Assembly (NCBI GenBank): GCA_963780815.1 | Contig: CAWADG010000013.1 | Coordinates: 248,001 to 312,000 of the forward strand | Direction of reading: 5' to 3' | DNA: 64,000 nucleotides | Source of the DNA: VRUE01 sp963780815 | Lineage (GTDB): Bacteria; Actinomycetota; Thermoleophilia; Solirubrobacterales; 70-9 | Part shown: one piece after another, positions 7,164 to 15,892 of the stretch | Layout: each line of letters starts with the position of its first letter | Numbering within the stretch: position 1 is the stretch's first letter | Made by a program: the position numbers and the translations under genes | The notes under the pieces: model-generated | What the model was told of the DNA's origin: nothing | Database searches by the model: none | The model's input: the letters and a program-made list of their open reading frames with translations, nothing else

Positions 7164-8719
7164 TGGCCGAGCTGCCGGTCCGGGTGCTCTCGAGCTCGCA
7201 GCTGGCGACGCTGCGCGACCACGGCGAGGAGCGGACCGCCGAAGTCGGCGAGAAGTTGTTCGAGCCCGGCGACCGGACCTACCCGTTCATCGCGATCCTC
7301 GAGGGCGAGATCGAGGTGCGCGACTCCGCCGGCAACGAAATCGCCACCCACCCCGAGCACGGGTTCCTCGGCGAGATGAACCTGCTCACCGGGCAGGCCG
7401 TGTTCCTGACCGCGGAAGCGACGAAGCCGCTCCGCTACCTCGCGGTCGATCGCGAAGTGCTGCGCAAGCTGCTGTTCGAGGACCCGGCGCTCTCCGAGCT
7501 CCTCCTCCCCACCTTCGTCGAGCGCCGCGAATACCTGCAGGCGCGCGAGGGGATCGGGATCCAGATCGTCGGCCCGGCCGACTCGCCCGCGACGCGGCAG
7601 CTGGTCGAGTTCGCGCGGCGCATGCGGCTGCCGTTCGACTGGAACACCGAGGACGAGGTCCTCGACGCGCTCGGCGATGAGGAGATCCCGCTGGTGCGGA
7701 TCCCCGGCCGCGGCGAGCTGCGGGACCCGAGCCCCGGCGAGCTCTCGCGGACGCTTGGGATCGGGCTGGAGCTGGCGCAGAGCGAGGAGGTCGACCTGCT
7801 GATCCTCGGCGGCGGGCCCGGCGGCCTCGGGGCCGCGGTCTACGGGGCCTCGGAGGGGCTGGAGACGCTGGTGATTGAGGGGACGGTGCTCGGCGGCCAG
7901 GCCGGAACCTCGCGGCGGATCGAGAACTACCTCGGCTTCCCGGCCGGGATCAGCGGCAGCGAGCTGACCAGCCGCGCGGTCACGCAGGCGCGCAAGTTCG
8001 GGGCGCGGACGGCGACGCCCTACCGGGCGAAGTGGCTCGAGCCCGACGGCGACCGCCACGTGGTCCACCTCGAGGAGGGCAACGAAATCGCGGCGCGGGC
8101 GGTGCTGCTCTCGACGGGAGCCGAATACCGGCGCCTGCCGGTCGAGGGACTGGCCGAGTACGAGGGGATCAGCGTCTTCTATGCGGCGGGCCCGCCCGAG
8201 GCCCACCTCTGCGGCGGCCAGCGGGTGGGAGTGATCGGCGGCGGCAACTCGGCGGCCCAGGCAGCGATCTGGCTCGCCCGCGGCGGCGCCCTGGTGACGC
8301 TCCTGCACCGCCGCGCCGATCTCAGCGAGACGATGTCGAACTACCTGATCCGCGACCTCGACCGCTACGGCGTCGCGGTGCGCGACCGCAGCGAAGTCGA
8401 AGTCCTGCACGGATCCGACGGTCAGCTCGACGGGGTCACCCTCACCGACGGCACCGAGGTCCCGCTCAACTTCCTCTTCCTCTTCCTCGGCGCCGCCCCC
8501 TGCACCGAGTGGCTCGGCGAGTGCATCACCCGAGACGATAAGGGCTTCGTCCTCACCGGCACCGAAGCCGGCGCCGACGGCCTCCTCGAGACCAGCACCC
8601 CAGGCGTCTACTGCGCCGGCGACGTCCGCGCCGGCTCGATCAAGCGCTGCGCGACCGCGGTCGGCGAGGGCGCGGCGGTGGTGCGGTTCGTGCACGAGAG
8701 AATCGCGGTCCCGCGTTGA
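7163..8719 (+). CDS. cNMP-binding domain fused to thioredoxin-reductase-like flavoprotein
   Basis: 518 residues. Residues 1-125 form a cyclic-nucleotide-binding-like jelly roll (LFEPGDRTYPFIAILEGEIE, then HGFLGEMNLLTGQ). After a linker domain, the FAD site appears (LLILGGGPGGLGAAVYGASE), then the NAD(P)H site (RVGVIGGGNSAAQAAIWLAR) and the C-terminal FAD motif (GVYCAGDVRAGS). Fold and order match thioredoxin reductase, but the redox-active CxxC that normally precedes the NADPH motif is replaced by YAAGPPEAHLCGGQ with a single Cys. It is thus unlikely to reduce thioredoxin in the classical way. It is coupled to the UBP zinc finger upstream. The N-terminal domain suggests ligand-gated activity. 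Confidence 0.9.
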   Translation: MAELPVRVLSSSQLATLRDHGEERTAEVGEKLFEPGDRTYPFIAILEGEIEVRDSAGNEIATHPEHGFLGEMNLLTGQAVFLTAEATKPLRYLAVDREVLRKLLFEDPALSELLLPTFVERREYLQAREGIGIQIVGPADSPATRQLVEFARRMRLPFDWNTEDEVLDALGDEEIPLVRIPGRGELRDPSPGELSRTLGIGLELAQSEEVDLLILGGGPGGLGAAVYGASEGLETLVIEGTVLGGQAGTSRRIENYLGFPAGISGSELTSRAVTQARKFGARTATPYRAKWLEPDGDRHVVHLEEGNEIAARAVLLSTGAEYRRLPVEGLAEYEGISVFYAAGPPEAHLCGGQRVGVIGGGNSAAQAAIWLARGGALVTLLHRRADLSETMSNYLIRDLDRYGVAVRDRSEVEVLHGSDGQLDGVTLTDGTEVPLNFLFLFLGAAPCTEWLGECITRDDKGFVLTGTEAGADGLLETSTPGVYCAGDVRAGSIKRCATAVGEGAAVVRFVHERIAVPR

Positions 8720-8764
8720 GCTCGAACATGTGCCTGACTGGGAAGCTGTTAAGCGAGGCTCGAA

Positions 8765-8840
8765 GTTGCGGTTGTGGCGGATCAAAGCCAGTGATCGCTT
8801 GCTTGTAAGGCAGGCGGTCTCCCAACTGAGCTAAGTGCCC
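8765..8840 (-). pseudogene. Degenerate tRNA-Val (TAC)
   Basis: Reading the minus strand from 8840, the 5' half is a good tRNA: acceptor GGGCACT, TA, D-arm GCTCAGTTGGGA, anticodon stem CCTGC and loop CTTACAA, with TAC exactly at positions 34-36 (8807-8805). The 3' half fails. The D-stem and anticodon stem each carry a mismatch, the T-loop reads TTTGATC, and no sequence complementary to the acceptor 5' strand follows. It looks like a tRNA gene whose 3' part was replaced or decayed, as at an old integration site. Confidence 0.6.
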
Positions 8841-9232
8841 GGGAGGGCCTGATTATCGCTTGTTGATGCGGGTTCGGGCAGTCCTGGCGCCCCGCTCGAC
8901 GCGATTCCTGACGGGCCGGCCGGGTCCTCCCTGCCCAATCCTGCCCAATGCGGGCTGCCCGATCGTCCCAGTGCCGGGCGCAGAGGCGGGGCCGGCCCGC
9001 GCGGAGGGGCAGGGTCGCTGCGTGGGGTATGGGCCAAATCCGCTGCTAGAAAGTGCTCCATGTGGACAGTGAATGGCCGATAGGGTGGGGTCTCATCGCC
9101 CCAAGAACCGGCAAATCTGGCATGTTCAAGGGGATTTCGGCCTGCAGACCCGCTCCGCGGATGGCCGGTTCCTCCCCCACAAGATGCTGTTTTGACTGCG
9201 CCAAACGGCCTCCGGGCAGCACCAGAAAAACA
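8841..9232. other. Intergenic scar, no gene recognised
   Basis: Between the tRNA remnant and the broken regulator I see no convincing reading frame, RNA or repeat. Translations in all frames look like noise. Confidence 0.4.
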
Positions 9233-9690
9233 GGTGTGCGGCTCGGCCGCAACGAGCGGTTCCTCCTCAGCCATGCCGGCTCCTCGCAGGGGATCACCCC
9301 CCTGGTGATCGACCCCGCCGAGGTGCCCCGATCGACTCAGAAGGGTCTCCTCCGCGCATCGCTGAAGCTCGAGTCCGCCGGCCTGATCGAGCGCCACCCG
9401 GTCTAGAAGGAACAGCGGGTTCGAGATCGGCGTCGCGAGCGGCCCCACTTCCACGCCGGGCGCTTCTGGACCTACACCGACCCCCGCCGCCGCCAGTACG
9501 TGCCCAGGATCGCCATCTGGAGGACCAACCTCGGTGAGGCGATCCACCAGGAGTTCCTGGTCGAGCTGCGGCTCGGTCGCCCGATCCGCTGGAACGATCG
9601 CAGGGTGGCCCGAGCCGAGGCCGACCGCGAGGAGCGGCGCGAGTACCTGCCCCCGGCGGTGCGCAGCCGGGGGGATCAGCAACGCTGGTT
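9233..9690 (+). pseudogene. Stop-interrupted winged-helix-like regulator remnant
   Basis: One reading frame gives coherent, protein-like text on both sides of an in-frame TAG at 9404-9406. Before it comes a helix-turn-helix-like stretch (STQKGLLRASLKLESAGLIE, RHPV). After it the same frame continues with GRFWTYTDPRRRQYVPRIAI and EAIHQEFLVELRLGRPIRWN. The first part resembles the recognition helix and wing of MarR/replication-relaxation type regulators. Past about 9690 coherence is lost, shortly before the 9821 repeat. I infer a dead gene in a decayed mobile-element region; a programmed readthrough is possible but not supported by other signals. Confidence 0.45.
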
Positions 9691-9820
9691 GCTTGCCGTC
9701 GGGCTCGCGAGGCGGGAGAAGCCGAACCTCGGCTCTGAGCGGCTGCTGCAGGCGGCGCTGGTGCTCTATGGCTCTGCCGGCCCCACCGAGGAGCTGCGAG
9801 CGCGGCTCGGTCCCGGGCGC

Positions 9821-9970
9821 AGATCGCCGCAGCTCAGCCACAACCCCCTCCGGGGCTGGCGGCTCAGAACCCGCGCATCTCATGCGCGGGTGCCGACCTT
9901 CACACCGGCGTCGGATTACTCCCGGCGCTCAGGTGGGCAGGCCATAGGGTCTAGGAGCCGGAATCGGGCA
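9821..9970. repeat. 150-bp repeat, uninterrupted copy of the IS110 insertion target
   Basis: 9821-9867 matches 43078-43125 (two or three differences) and 9868-9970 matches 44533-44635 with one mismatch in 103. Here the two parts are adjacent; at 43-44 kb they are split by 1,407 bp containing an IS110 transposase. It contains a hairpin with a 10-bp stem (9869-9891, arms ACCCGCGCAT / ATGCGCGGGT) and an imperfect CCCC/GGGG hairpin (9831-9867). It reads as an empty target site, or less likely a deletion derivative. Confidence 0.75.
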
Positions 9971-10163
9971 TACCTCCTCCGAGGCCACGGAAGCGCTTCC
10001 CCCGAATTCTGGCCCTCTGAATATCTGGGTAGCTGCGCGGGAGTCGAGGCCCTCGGGGAACTTTCGAGGGGAAGTGCTGTCAGGAGCTCCAGATCACCTG
10101 AGTTTCGCTCAGTTTGGTACCACGGATCCAGGACACTGGGGGTCGCTGAGAACCAAGTTGCTG

Positions 10164-10619
10164 CTATCTGGCAGAGCCTGTCCGGCCTGGCCCGAAGTCG
10201 TGCCGGCCGGCAAGATGCTCGTCGGCTTGGGGGCGTGTCAGCTCGTAGAGGGCGAGGCGGTGCCCACCAGGGGAACGCACCGCAGCGCATGGTCCGTGGG
10301 GGATGCCGAATTGCCCCTCCAGTTCCAGACCGCGCCGCTCGAGCTCTGCGAGCGTTGAATCGAGGTCGCCCACTCGGTAGACGAGAACCGGCGCCTGCCC
10401 ATCAAGGTGATCGGCCAGGAGGAGGCGCGGCGCCCTCTCGCTCAGCCACACCTGGGCGACGCGGGCCCCAAAAGCTTCGATTGCGAAGACCGCCACGCCG
10501 CCAATCACCTCGGTGAAGAAGGCGAGGTCGCGCTCCACGTCACGGCTCGGCATGTAGAGGAAGTCGAAAGCCTCGAAGGGTGGTCCGGCCGCCGGCCGGG
10601 AATGATCGGACATCGTCAA
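10164..10619 (-). CDS. VOC-family (glyoxalase/bleomycin-resistance fold) protein
   Basis: 151 residues, one vicinal-oxygen-chelate module of two beta-alpha-beta-beta-beta units: FEAFDFLYMPSRDVERDLAF begins the first, and VLVYRVGDLDSTLAELERRG followed by GPCAAVRSPGGHRLALYELT forms the second. Metal ligands are not certain: the usual His near the start is absent and only the C-terminal Glu of ALYEL is plain. It may bind rather than catalyse. It stands alone on the minus strand between the scar region and the plus-strand sugar genes. The stop is close to decayed sequence, but the protein looks complete. Confidence 0.8.
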   Translation of the reverse strand: MTMSDHSRPAAGPPFEAFDFLYMPSRDVERDLAFFTEVIGGVAVFAIEAFGARVAQVWLSERAPRLLLADHLDGQAPVLVYRVGDLDSTLAELERRGLELEGQFGIPHGPCAAVRSPGGHRLALYELTRPQADEHLAGRHDFGPGRTGSAR

Positions 10620-10815
10620 TTGCCGCCTGACATAGGCATCGACAATTATGGAGCTCGAGCAGCAATCCCTTGATGCTGCGACCGGCGAGGTCTGCGAAGC
10701 TGATCAGCAATCAGCCCGCCGGAGCCGATGACTCGAGCTCACCGGTCCGCCTTTGATTTCGGTCGTGTCTTCGCAGGCATTAGGCTCTGGCGTAGCGCAA
10801 GCCTCAAGCTTTCGC

Positions 10816-11601
10816 ATGACGGTGGTCGATCAGGTGGCTCTTGCGGAGATCCGGACGGACGATTTCGATGCTGTGATCTTCGACCTCGACGGCGTGATCA
10901 CAGACACAGCGTCCGTCCACGCCAACGCCTGGAAGCGCATGTTCAACCGGTTCCTCGCAGATCGTGCAGATCAGGCAGGCGAGGATCATCGACCTTTCGG
11001 GGACGAGGACTATTACCTATACGTAGACGGCAAACCGCGCTACGACGGCGTTGCGTCGTTTCTCGATTCTCGGCAGATCTTCCTCCCCCGCGGGGAGCTT
11101 GAGGATCCCCCTGCCGCGGAAACGGTGTGCGGTTTGGGCAATCGCAAGGACGAGCTTTTCCTGACTCTCCTGCGAGAGCAGGGCGTGGCTTCCTTTCCGT
11201 CCTCGATTGAGCTGCTGCATCGACTGCGGGCGAGGGGCACTCGAACGGCGATCATCTCCGCGTCCCGCAACTGCGCTCAGGTTCTCGAAGCGGCGGGCAT
11301 AGCCGAGCTCTTCGACGAGAGAGTCGACGGCCTCGACGCAGATCGCCTCGGTCTTGATGGCAAGCCCGACCCCGCCGTCCTCATCGAGGCCGCGGGCCGG
11401 CTTGGGGTCCAACCGGGGCGCACAGCGGTCGTCGAGGACGCGCTCGCCGGCGTCGAAGCCGGGCGTCGTGGGCACTTCGGTCTTGTGTTCGGCGTCGACC
11501 GCAGCGACCATGCCAAGGCGCTGCGGGAACGAGGAGCCGATGTCGTGGTGAGAGATCTTGGTGATATTCGCATCGGGGAGACGGGAGGAGGCCTCCCTTG
11601 A
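10816..11601 (+). CDS. HAD hydrolase, beta-phosphoglucomutase type
   Basis: About 261 residues. HAD motif I is FDAVIFDLDGVITDTA, with nucleophile and acid aspartates; motif II is IISAS, the lysine motif is GKPDPAVLIEAAGRLGV, and motif IV is VVEDALAGVEAGRRG. A cap domain (YVDGKPRYDGVASFL) is of the beta-phosphoglucomutase kind. These enzymes interconvert beta-glucose 1-phosphate and glucose 6-phosphate. The gene overlaps the next by 4 bp (TTGA), and that gene encodes a GH65 phosphorylase, which releases beta-glucose 1-phosphate, so the pair forms a short pathway. I chose the ATG at 10816; an in-frame ATG at 10753 exists but adds a non-conserved leader. Confidence 0.88.
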   Translation: MTVVDQVALAEIRTDDFDAVIFDLDGVITDTASVHANAWKRMFNRFLADRADQAGEDHRPFGDEDYYLYVDGKPRYDGVASFLDSRQIFLPRGELEDPPAAETVCGLGNRKDELFLTLLREQGVASFPSSIELLHRLRARGTRTAIISASRNCAQVLEAAGIAELFDERVDGLDADRLGLDGKPDPAVLIEAAGRLGVQPGRTAVVEDALAGVEAGRRGHFGLVFGVDRSDHAKALRERGADVVVRDLGDIRIGETGGGLP

Positions 11602-14027
11602 GCGGCACCGCTGCCGCGGGGGCGCCAACCCTGAGTGGCTGGTCGCTGGTCTACGAAGGCTTCGATCCCGATCAAGAGGCCCTGCGCGAGGCCATCTGTG
11701 CATTGGGGAATGGCCGTTATGCGAGCCGCGGAGCGGCGCCCGAGCACGATGCGGACGGGATTCACTACCCCGGCACATATGCGGCCGGTTGCTACAACCG
11801 TCTGACCAGCGAGGTGGCCGATCGCAAGGTGCAGGACGAGTCGATCGTCAACATGCCCAACTGGCTTCCCCTCACCTTCAGGATCGAGGACTCCGAATGG
11901 TTTGACCTCTCGAAGGCAGAGCTCGCCGAGTATCGCCAGGAACTCGATCTGCGTCGCGCGGTACTGACCCGTCGGCTTCGCTTCCGGGACGACGAAGATC
12001 GCGAGACCGCCGTTACGCAGCGCCGATTCGTCAGCATGGCGAACCCGAACGTTTTCGCGCTCGAGACCAGGCTCCTCGCCCTCAACTGGTCCGGCAGGGT
12101 GACCTTTCGCTCGGCGTTGGACGGCGACGTGGCGAACGAGGGCGTCGCGCGTTATATGGGCCTGGACAACCGCCATCTGCGGCCGATCGACGCGGCGGCG
12201 GACGACCTCGAGACGGTCTTTATCGAGTTGGAGACCAGCCAGTCTCACATCCGGGTCGCCGCGGCGGCGCGAACGCGATTGCTGCGTGATGGCGAGCCCG
12301 TCGCAACCGCGAGTCGGTCGATCGAAGGGCGGGCCTTGATCGGCCACGAGCTCGAGGCAGATGTCAGCGAGGGCATGGAGATCACCGCGGAGAAGGTCGC
12401 CACCCTCTACACATCGCGCGAACCGGCAGTTTCCGAGCCTGGGCTAGAGGCCCATAGGGAGGCGGCCAACCTCCCCGGCTTCACCAAGCTGCTCGCCAAG
12501 CACGTCCTGCATTGGGAGCACCTTTGGGATCTGTGTTCACTGGAGGTGCGCGATGACCAGGAAGCTGTGCCGACCGAGCTGCGACTCCACCTCCTCCACC
12601 TGCTGGGGACCGTCTCCGACCATACCGCCGAGATCGACGCCGGGATCCCGGCCCGAGGGCTCGCCGGCGAGGCATACCGCGGACACGTGTTCTGGGATGA
12701 GCTCTTCGTCTTCCCGTTCTTCAACCTCTGCTTCCCGGATCTGAGCAGAGCCCTGCTCCGCTATCGCTACCGGCGTCTCGGGTCCGCCCGCTGGATCGCC
12801 CAGGAGGCTGGATACGACGGAGCCGCCTATCCTTGGCAGAGCGGCTCAGACGGCGCCGAGCTGACCCCCACGGTCCACCTCAACCCGCGCTCCGGTCGCT
12901 GGATCCCGGACAACTCACATCTGCAGAGGCACATCAATGCCGGGATCGCCTACAACATCTGGCTGTACCACCAGGCGACCAGGGACATCGAGTTCCTGTC
13001 GCTCTACGGCGCGGAGATGTTCATCGAAATCGCCCGCTTCTGGGCGAGCGCCGCCACCTGGGACGCTGCCCGCGAGCGGTACGTGATTCGTGGGGTCATC
13101 GGACCCGACGAGTACCACGATGCCTACCCCGGTGCGGAGCGACCCGGAATCGACAACAACGCCTACACAAACGCAATTGCGGCATGGGTACTGTGGCGGA
13201 CTCGGAGCGTGCTCGAAACGCTCCCCGAGCAACGCCGCGAGGGGCTGTCGCGGATGCTCGGGCTTCGGCGCGAGGAGCTCGAGCGATGGGAGGAGGTGAG
13301 CCGCAAGCTGCTGATCCCGTTCCACGACGACGGGATCATCAGCCAATTCGAGGGCTACGAGAGGCTCGAGGAGCTGGATTGGGAGGGGTACCGGAAGGAG
13401 TACGGGAACATCGAGCGGCTCGACCGGATCCTGGAGGCCGAGGGCGACAGCCCCAATCGGTACAAGGCTTCGAAGCAGGCAGACGTGCTGATGCTCTTCT
13501 ACCTGCTGTCGGCCGAGGAGTTGGGAATGCTCTTCAAACGACTGGGTTACCCGTTGGAGAGCGACTCCATCCCCAGGAACGTCCAGTACTACCTGGCGCG
13601 CACCTCACACGGCTCGACCCTTAGCCGGGTGGTTCACGCCCGGGTGTTCGCTCGCTCAGATCGCGAGCGCTCTTGGGGGCTTTTCCGCGAGGCGCTCGAG
13701 ACCGACCTTCTCGACCTCCAGGGCGGCACCACCTCCGAGGGCCTGCACCTGGGCGCGATGGCCGGCACCGTGGACCTTGTCCAACGTGGCTTTTCGGGGA
13801 TCGAGACCCGCGAAGAGGTGCTATGGCTCGATCCGAGCCTTCCCGAGGAGCTGACGGAGCTGCGGCTCAAGATCCGCTATCGGCGTCATTGGGGCCTAGA
13901 GATCGAAATCGCGAGGAACCGGATCAAGGTGACCGCTCGCCCCGCGGACGTGTATCCGATCAGGGTCGGCATCAGAGGAGAGATCATCGAGTTGGCTGCC
14001 GGCAGCTCGGTGGAGCGTCCACTGTGA
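11598..14027 (+). CDS. Glycoside hydrolase family 65 sugar phosphorylase
   Basis: 809 residues from a TTG start that overlaps the HAD stop. Typical GH65 order: an N-terminal beta-sandwich (REAICALGNGRYASRGAAPE), an (alpha/alpha)6 barrel (GHVFWDELFVFPFFNLCFPD; YDGAAYPWQSGSDGAE) and a C-terminal beta domain. The general acid is in GVIGPDEYHD (Glu505). The phosphate-loop equivalent is RTSHGSTLSRVVHA. GH65 enzymes phosphorolyse alpha-linked disaccharides such as trehalose, maltose or kojibiose to beta-glucose 1-phosphate; the exact sugar cannot be fixed from sequence. The coupled HAD mutase feeds the product to glycolysis. HAD-GH65 pairs are common in actinomycetes (for example Rv3400/Rv3401). 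Confidence 0.9.
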   Translation: MSGTAAAGAPTLSGWSLVYEGFDPDQEALREAICALGNGRYASRGAAPEHDADGIHYPGTYAAGCYNRLTSEVADRKVQDESIVNMPNWLPLTFRIEDSEWFDLSKAELAEYRQELDLRRAVLTRRLRFRDDEDRETAVTQRRFVSMANPNVFALETRLLALNWSGRVTFRSALDGDVANEGVARYMGLDNRHLRPIDAAADDLETVFIELETSQSHIRVAAAARTRLLRDGEPVATASRSIEGRALIGHELEADVSEGMEITAEKVATLYTSREPAVSEPGLEAHREAANLPGFTKLLAKHVLHWEHLWDLCSLEVRDDQEAVPTELRLHLLHLLGTVSDHTAEIDAGIPARGLAGEAYRGHVFWDELFVFPFFNLCFPDLSRALLRYRYRRLGSARWIAQEAGYDGAAYPWQSGSDGAELTPTVHLNPRSGRWIPDNSHLQRHINAGIAYNIWLYHQATRDIEFLSLYGAEMFIEIARFWASAATWDAARERYVIRGVIGPDEYHDAYPGAERPGIDNNAYTNAIAAWVLWRTRSVLETLPEQRREGLSRMLGLRREELERWEEVSRKLLIPFHDDGIISQFEGYERLEELDWEGYRKEYGNIERLDRILEAEGDSPNRYKASKQADVLMLFYLLSAEELGMLFKRLGYPLESDSIPRNVQYYLARTSHGSTLSRVVHARVFARSDRERSWGLFREALETDLLDLQGGTTSEGLHLGAMAGTVDLVQRGFSGIETREEVLWLDPSLPEELTELRLKIRYRRHWGLEIEIARNRIKVTARPADVYPIRVGIRGEIIELAAGSSVERPL

Positions 14028-14184
14028 GCAGCGGCGCACCGGGGGCACCCCTATCGCGATGGCCCCCCGTGTGCCATGGTTGTAACCGGATGAAGAAGAT
14101 TCGCGATACCAGGGGCCGGCCCACATCCGATCGATCAGATCGGCTTCCTTGCGTGTCACGGGAGGTCGGGCAGGAGTTGTAGAG

Positions 14185-15855
14185 ATGCCGCCCGAATTGG
14201 ACCTCGAGACGCTCGATTTCACCCTCGAGTCGCTCAGCGAGTTCGGCCGTCGCGAGTTGCCGGACTCTGTGCTGATCGAGCTGGATGAGCGCGACGAGTT
14301 CCCAGAGGAGGTCGTGCGGCGGATGTGCGGAGAAGAGCTCGGAATCCAGCTGCTCTTCGTCCCCGAGGAGCACGGGGGGATGGGTGGCGGCGCGCTGGAC
14401 ATCTATCGGGTATGCGAGCTGATGGCGGCCGTCGATCTGGGAATCGCGACCTCCGTTCTCGCGACTTTCCTGGGCAGCGACCCGATCGCTGTCGGGGGAA
14501 CGCCCGAGCAGAAGGGGCGCTGGATGCGGCGAATTGCGGAGGAGGGAGTGCTGATGGCCTACGGCGCGACCGAGCCCGACGCCGGCAGCGACCTCGCCGC
14601 GCTCAAGACCAGGGCGGAGCCGGTGTCGGAGAACGGCACGGTGGTCGGCTACCGCCTCAGTGGTGCGAAGCAATGGATCTCCAACGGTGGCGTGGCCGAG
14701 CTCAGCTCGGTCCTCGCCCTTGCGCCAGGTGGCCCGAGCTGGTTCGTGATCGAGAGCGGCACCGAGGGCTTCACCCATGGCGAACACGAGGACAAGCACG
14801 GCATCCGACTCTCAAACACCGCCGCGCTGTTCCTTGAGGACGCCTATGTCGACGCCGACAACCTGATCGGCGCTGCCGAGGGACAGGGCCTGATCCAGGC
14901 CCAGGAGATCTTCGGCTACACGCGACTGATGGTCGCCGCGTTCGCCTTGGGAGCCGGCTGGGCAGCGCTTGACCGCGCGATCCCCTACTCGACCGATCGC
15001 ATCCAGGCGGGGGGCCCGCTGTCTGAGAAGCAGGGCTACACCCACAAGCTGATCGTTCCGCACGCCGTGCGGCTGGAGGCCGCCCGCGCGGCCATCGAGG
15101 AGGCCGCCGAGCGGATCGACGCCGGCGAAGGATCCCTCAACACCGAGGGCGCAATCGCCAAGTATCTGGCGAGCGAGGGTGGAAACGCCGCTGCAGACGC
15201 GGCGATCCAGGCTCATGGGGGCTACGGCTACACCCACGAGTACATGGTCGAGAAGATCAAGCGCGATGTCCGCATCACGACGATCTACGAGGGGACCTCG
15301 GAGATCATGGAGATGACGATCGCGCGTGATCGCTGGCAACAGCATTTGAAGGCGCACGGCGATCATTTCCACGCCGCGGCGCGCGAGCTGGAGGCGCTGG
15401 GGGCCGAGCACCCCGAGGTCGGCGCGGGGACCACCGCGCTCGCGTTGCACGCTCTGGCCGAGGTCTTCGAGGCCGCGCGGAACGCGCGGCTGACCCGCAG
15501 CCAACACATCCTGCTACGACTCGGACAGCACGCCGCGACCGTCGAGGGCGCTGCGACCCTGGTGCGGCGGGCGGCGCGGGCGGCGGCGGGCACGCTCTCG
15601 CCGAAGGCATCGCGGCGCTTCGATGCGGATGCCCTCGCGGCGATCGCCCGGGTCAACGCCCGCGAGGTCGCGCTCGACGTGGCCACCGAGGGGGTGCGCT
15701 GGATCTCCGGTGCGAAGGCCGTCGGGGAAGATGACTCGACAGCGCTGGTATCCCGAATCGGGCTTGCCGCGATCCAGGCGGCGCAGGCGGGCCTACTTGC
15801 CGACATGGACGCCGTCGCGGGCGCGATCTATGGCCGGTCGGAGCCTGAGGGATGA
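14185..15855 (+). CDS. Acyl-CoA dehydrogenase family flavoprotein
   Basis: About 556 residues from the ATG at 14185 (the family fold starts there; the in-frame codon at 14149 only adds a random leader). FAD and substrate motifs are clear: AYGATEPDAGSDLAALKTRA, KQWISNGG, and QAHGGYGYTHEYMVEKIKRD. The catalytic base lies in TTIYEGTSEIMEM (Glu369). The C-terminal extension of about 130 residues resembles the long ACAD subfamily. These enzymes form an alpha,beta double bond in an acyl-thioester, or run in reverse-like roles in some biosynthetic clusters. It is 37 bp upstream of the megasynthase gene on the same strand, so it probably belongs to that pathway, where no enoyl reductase domain exists. 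Confidence 0.92.
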   Translation: MPPELDLETLDFTLESLSEFGRRELPDSVLIELDERDEFPEEVVRRMCGEELGIQLLFVPEEHGGMGGGALDIYRVCELMAAVDLGIATSVLATFLGSDPIAVGGTPEQKGRWMRRIAEEGVLMAYGATEPDAGSDLAALKTRAEPVSENGTVVGYRLSGAKQWISNGGVAELSSVLALAPGGPSWFVIESGTEGFTHGEHEDKHGIRLSNTAALFLEDAYVDADNLIGAAEGQGLIQAQEIFGYTRLMVAAFALGAGWAALDRAIPYSTDRIQAGGPLSEKQGYTHKLIVPHAVRLEAARAAIEEAAERIDAGEGSLNTEGAIAKYLASEGGNAAADAAIQAHGGYGYTHEYMVEKIKRDVRITTIYEGTSEIMEMTIARDRWQQHLKAHGDHFHAAARELEALGAEHPEVGAGTTALALHALAEVFEAARNARLTRSQHILLRLGQHAATVEGAATLVRRAARAAAGTLSPKASRRFDADALAAIARVNAREVALDVATEGVRWISGAKAVGEDDSTALVSRIGLAAIQAAQAGLLADMDAVAGAIYGRSEPEG

Positions 15856-15892
15856 CAGTTCGACGCCACAGCCCCCCACCGGGAGCCAGCCC

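Noticed and set aside
7079..8785. 568-residue antisense frame across the cNMP-reductase gene
   Set aside because: Shadow of a well-supported flavoprotein; composition is low-complexity Ala/Arg/Glu/Asp.
8831..9883. Minus-strand 350-residue frame in the scar region
   Set aside because: It is antisense to the stop-interrupted regulator text; its PEGVVAELRRS part only reflects the shared 150-bp repeat.
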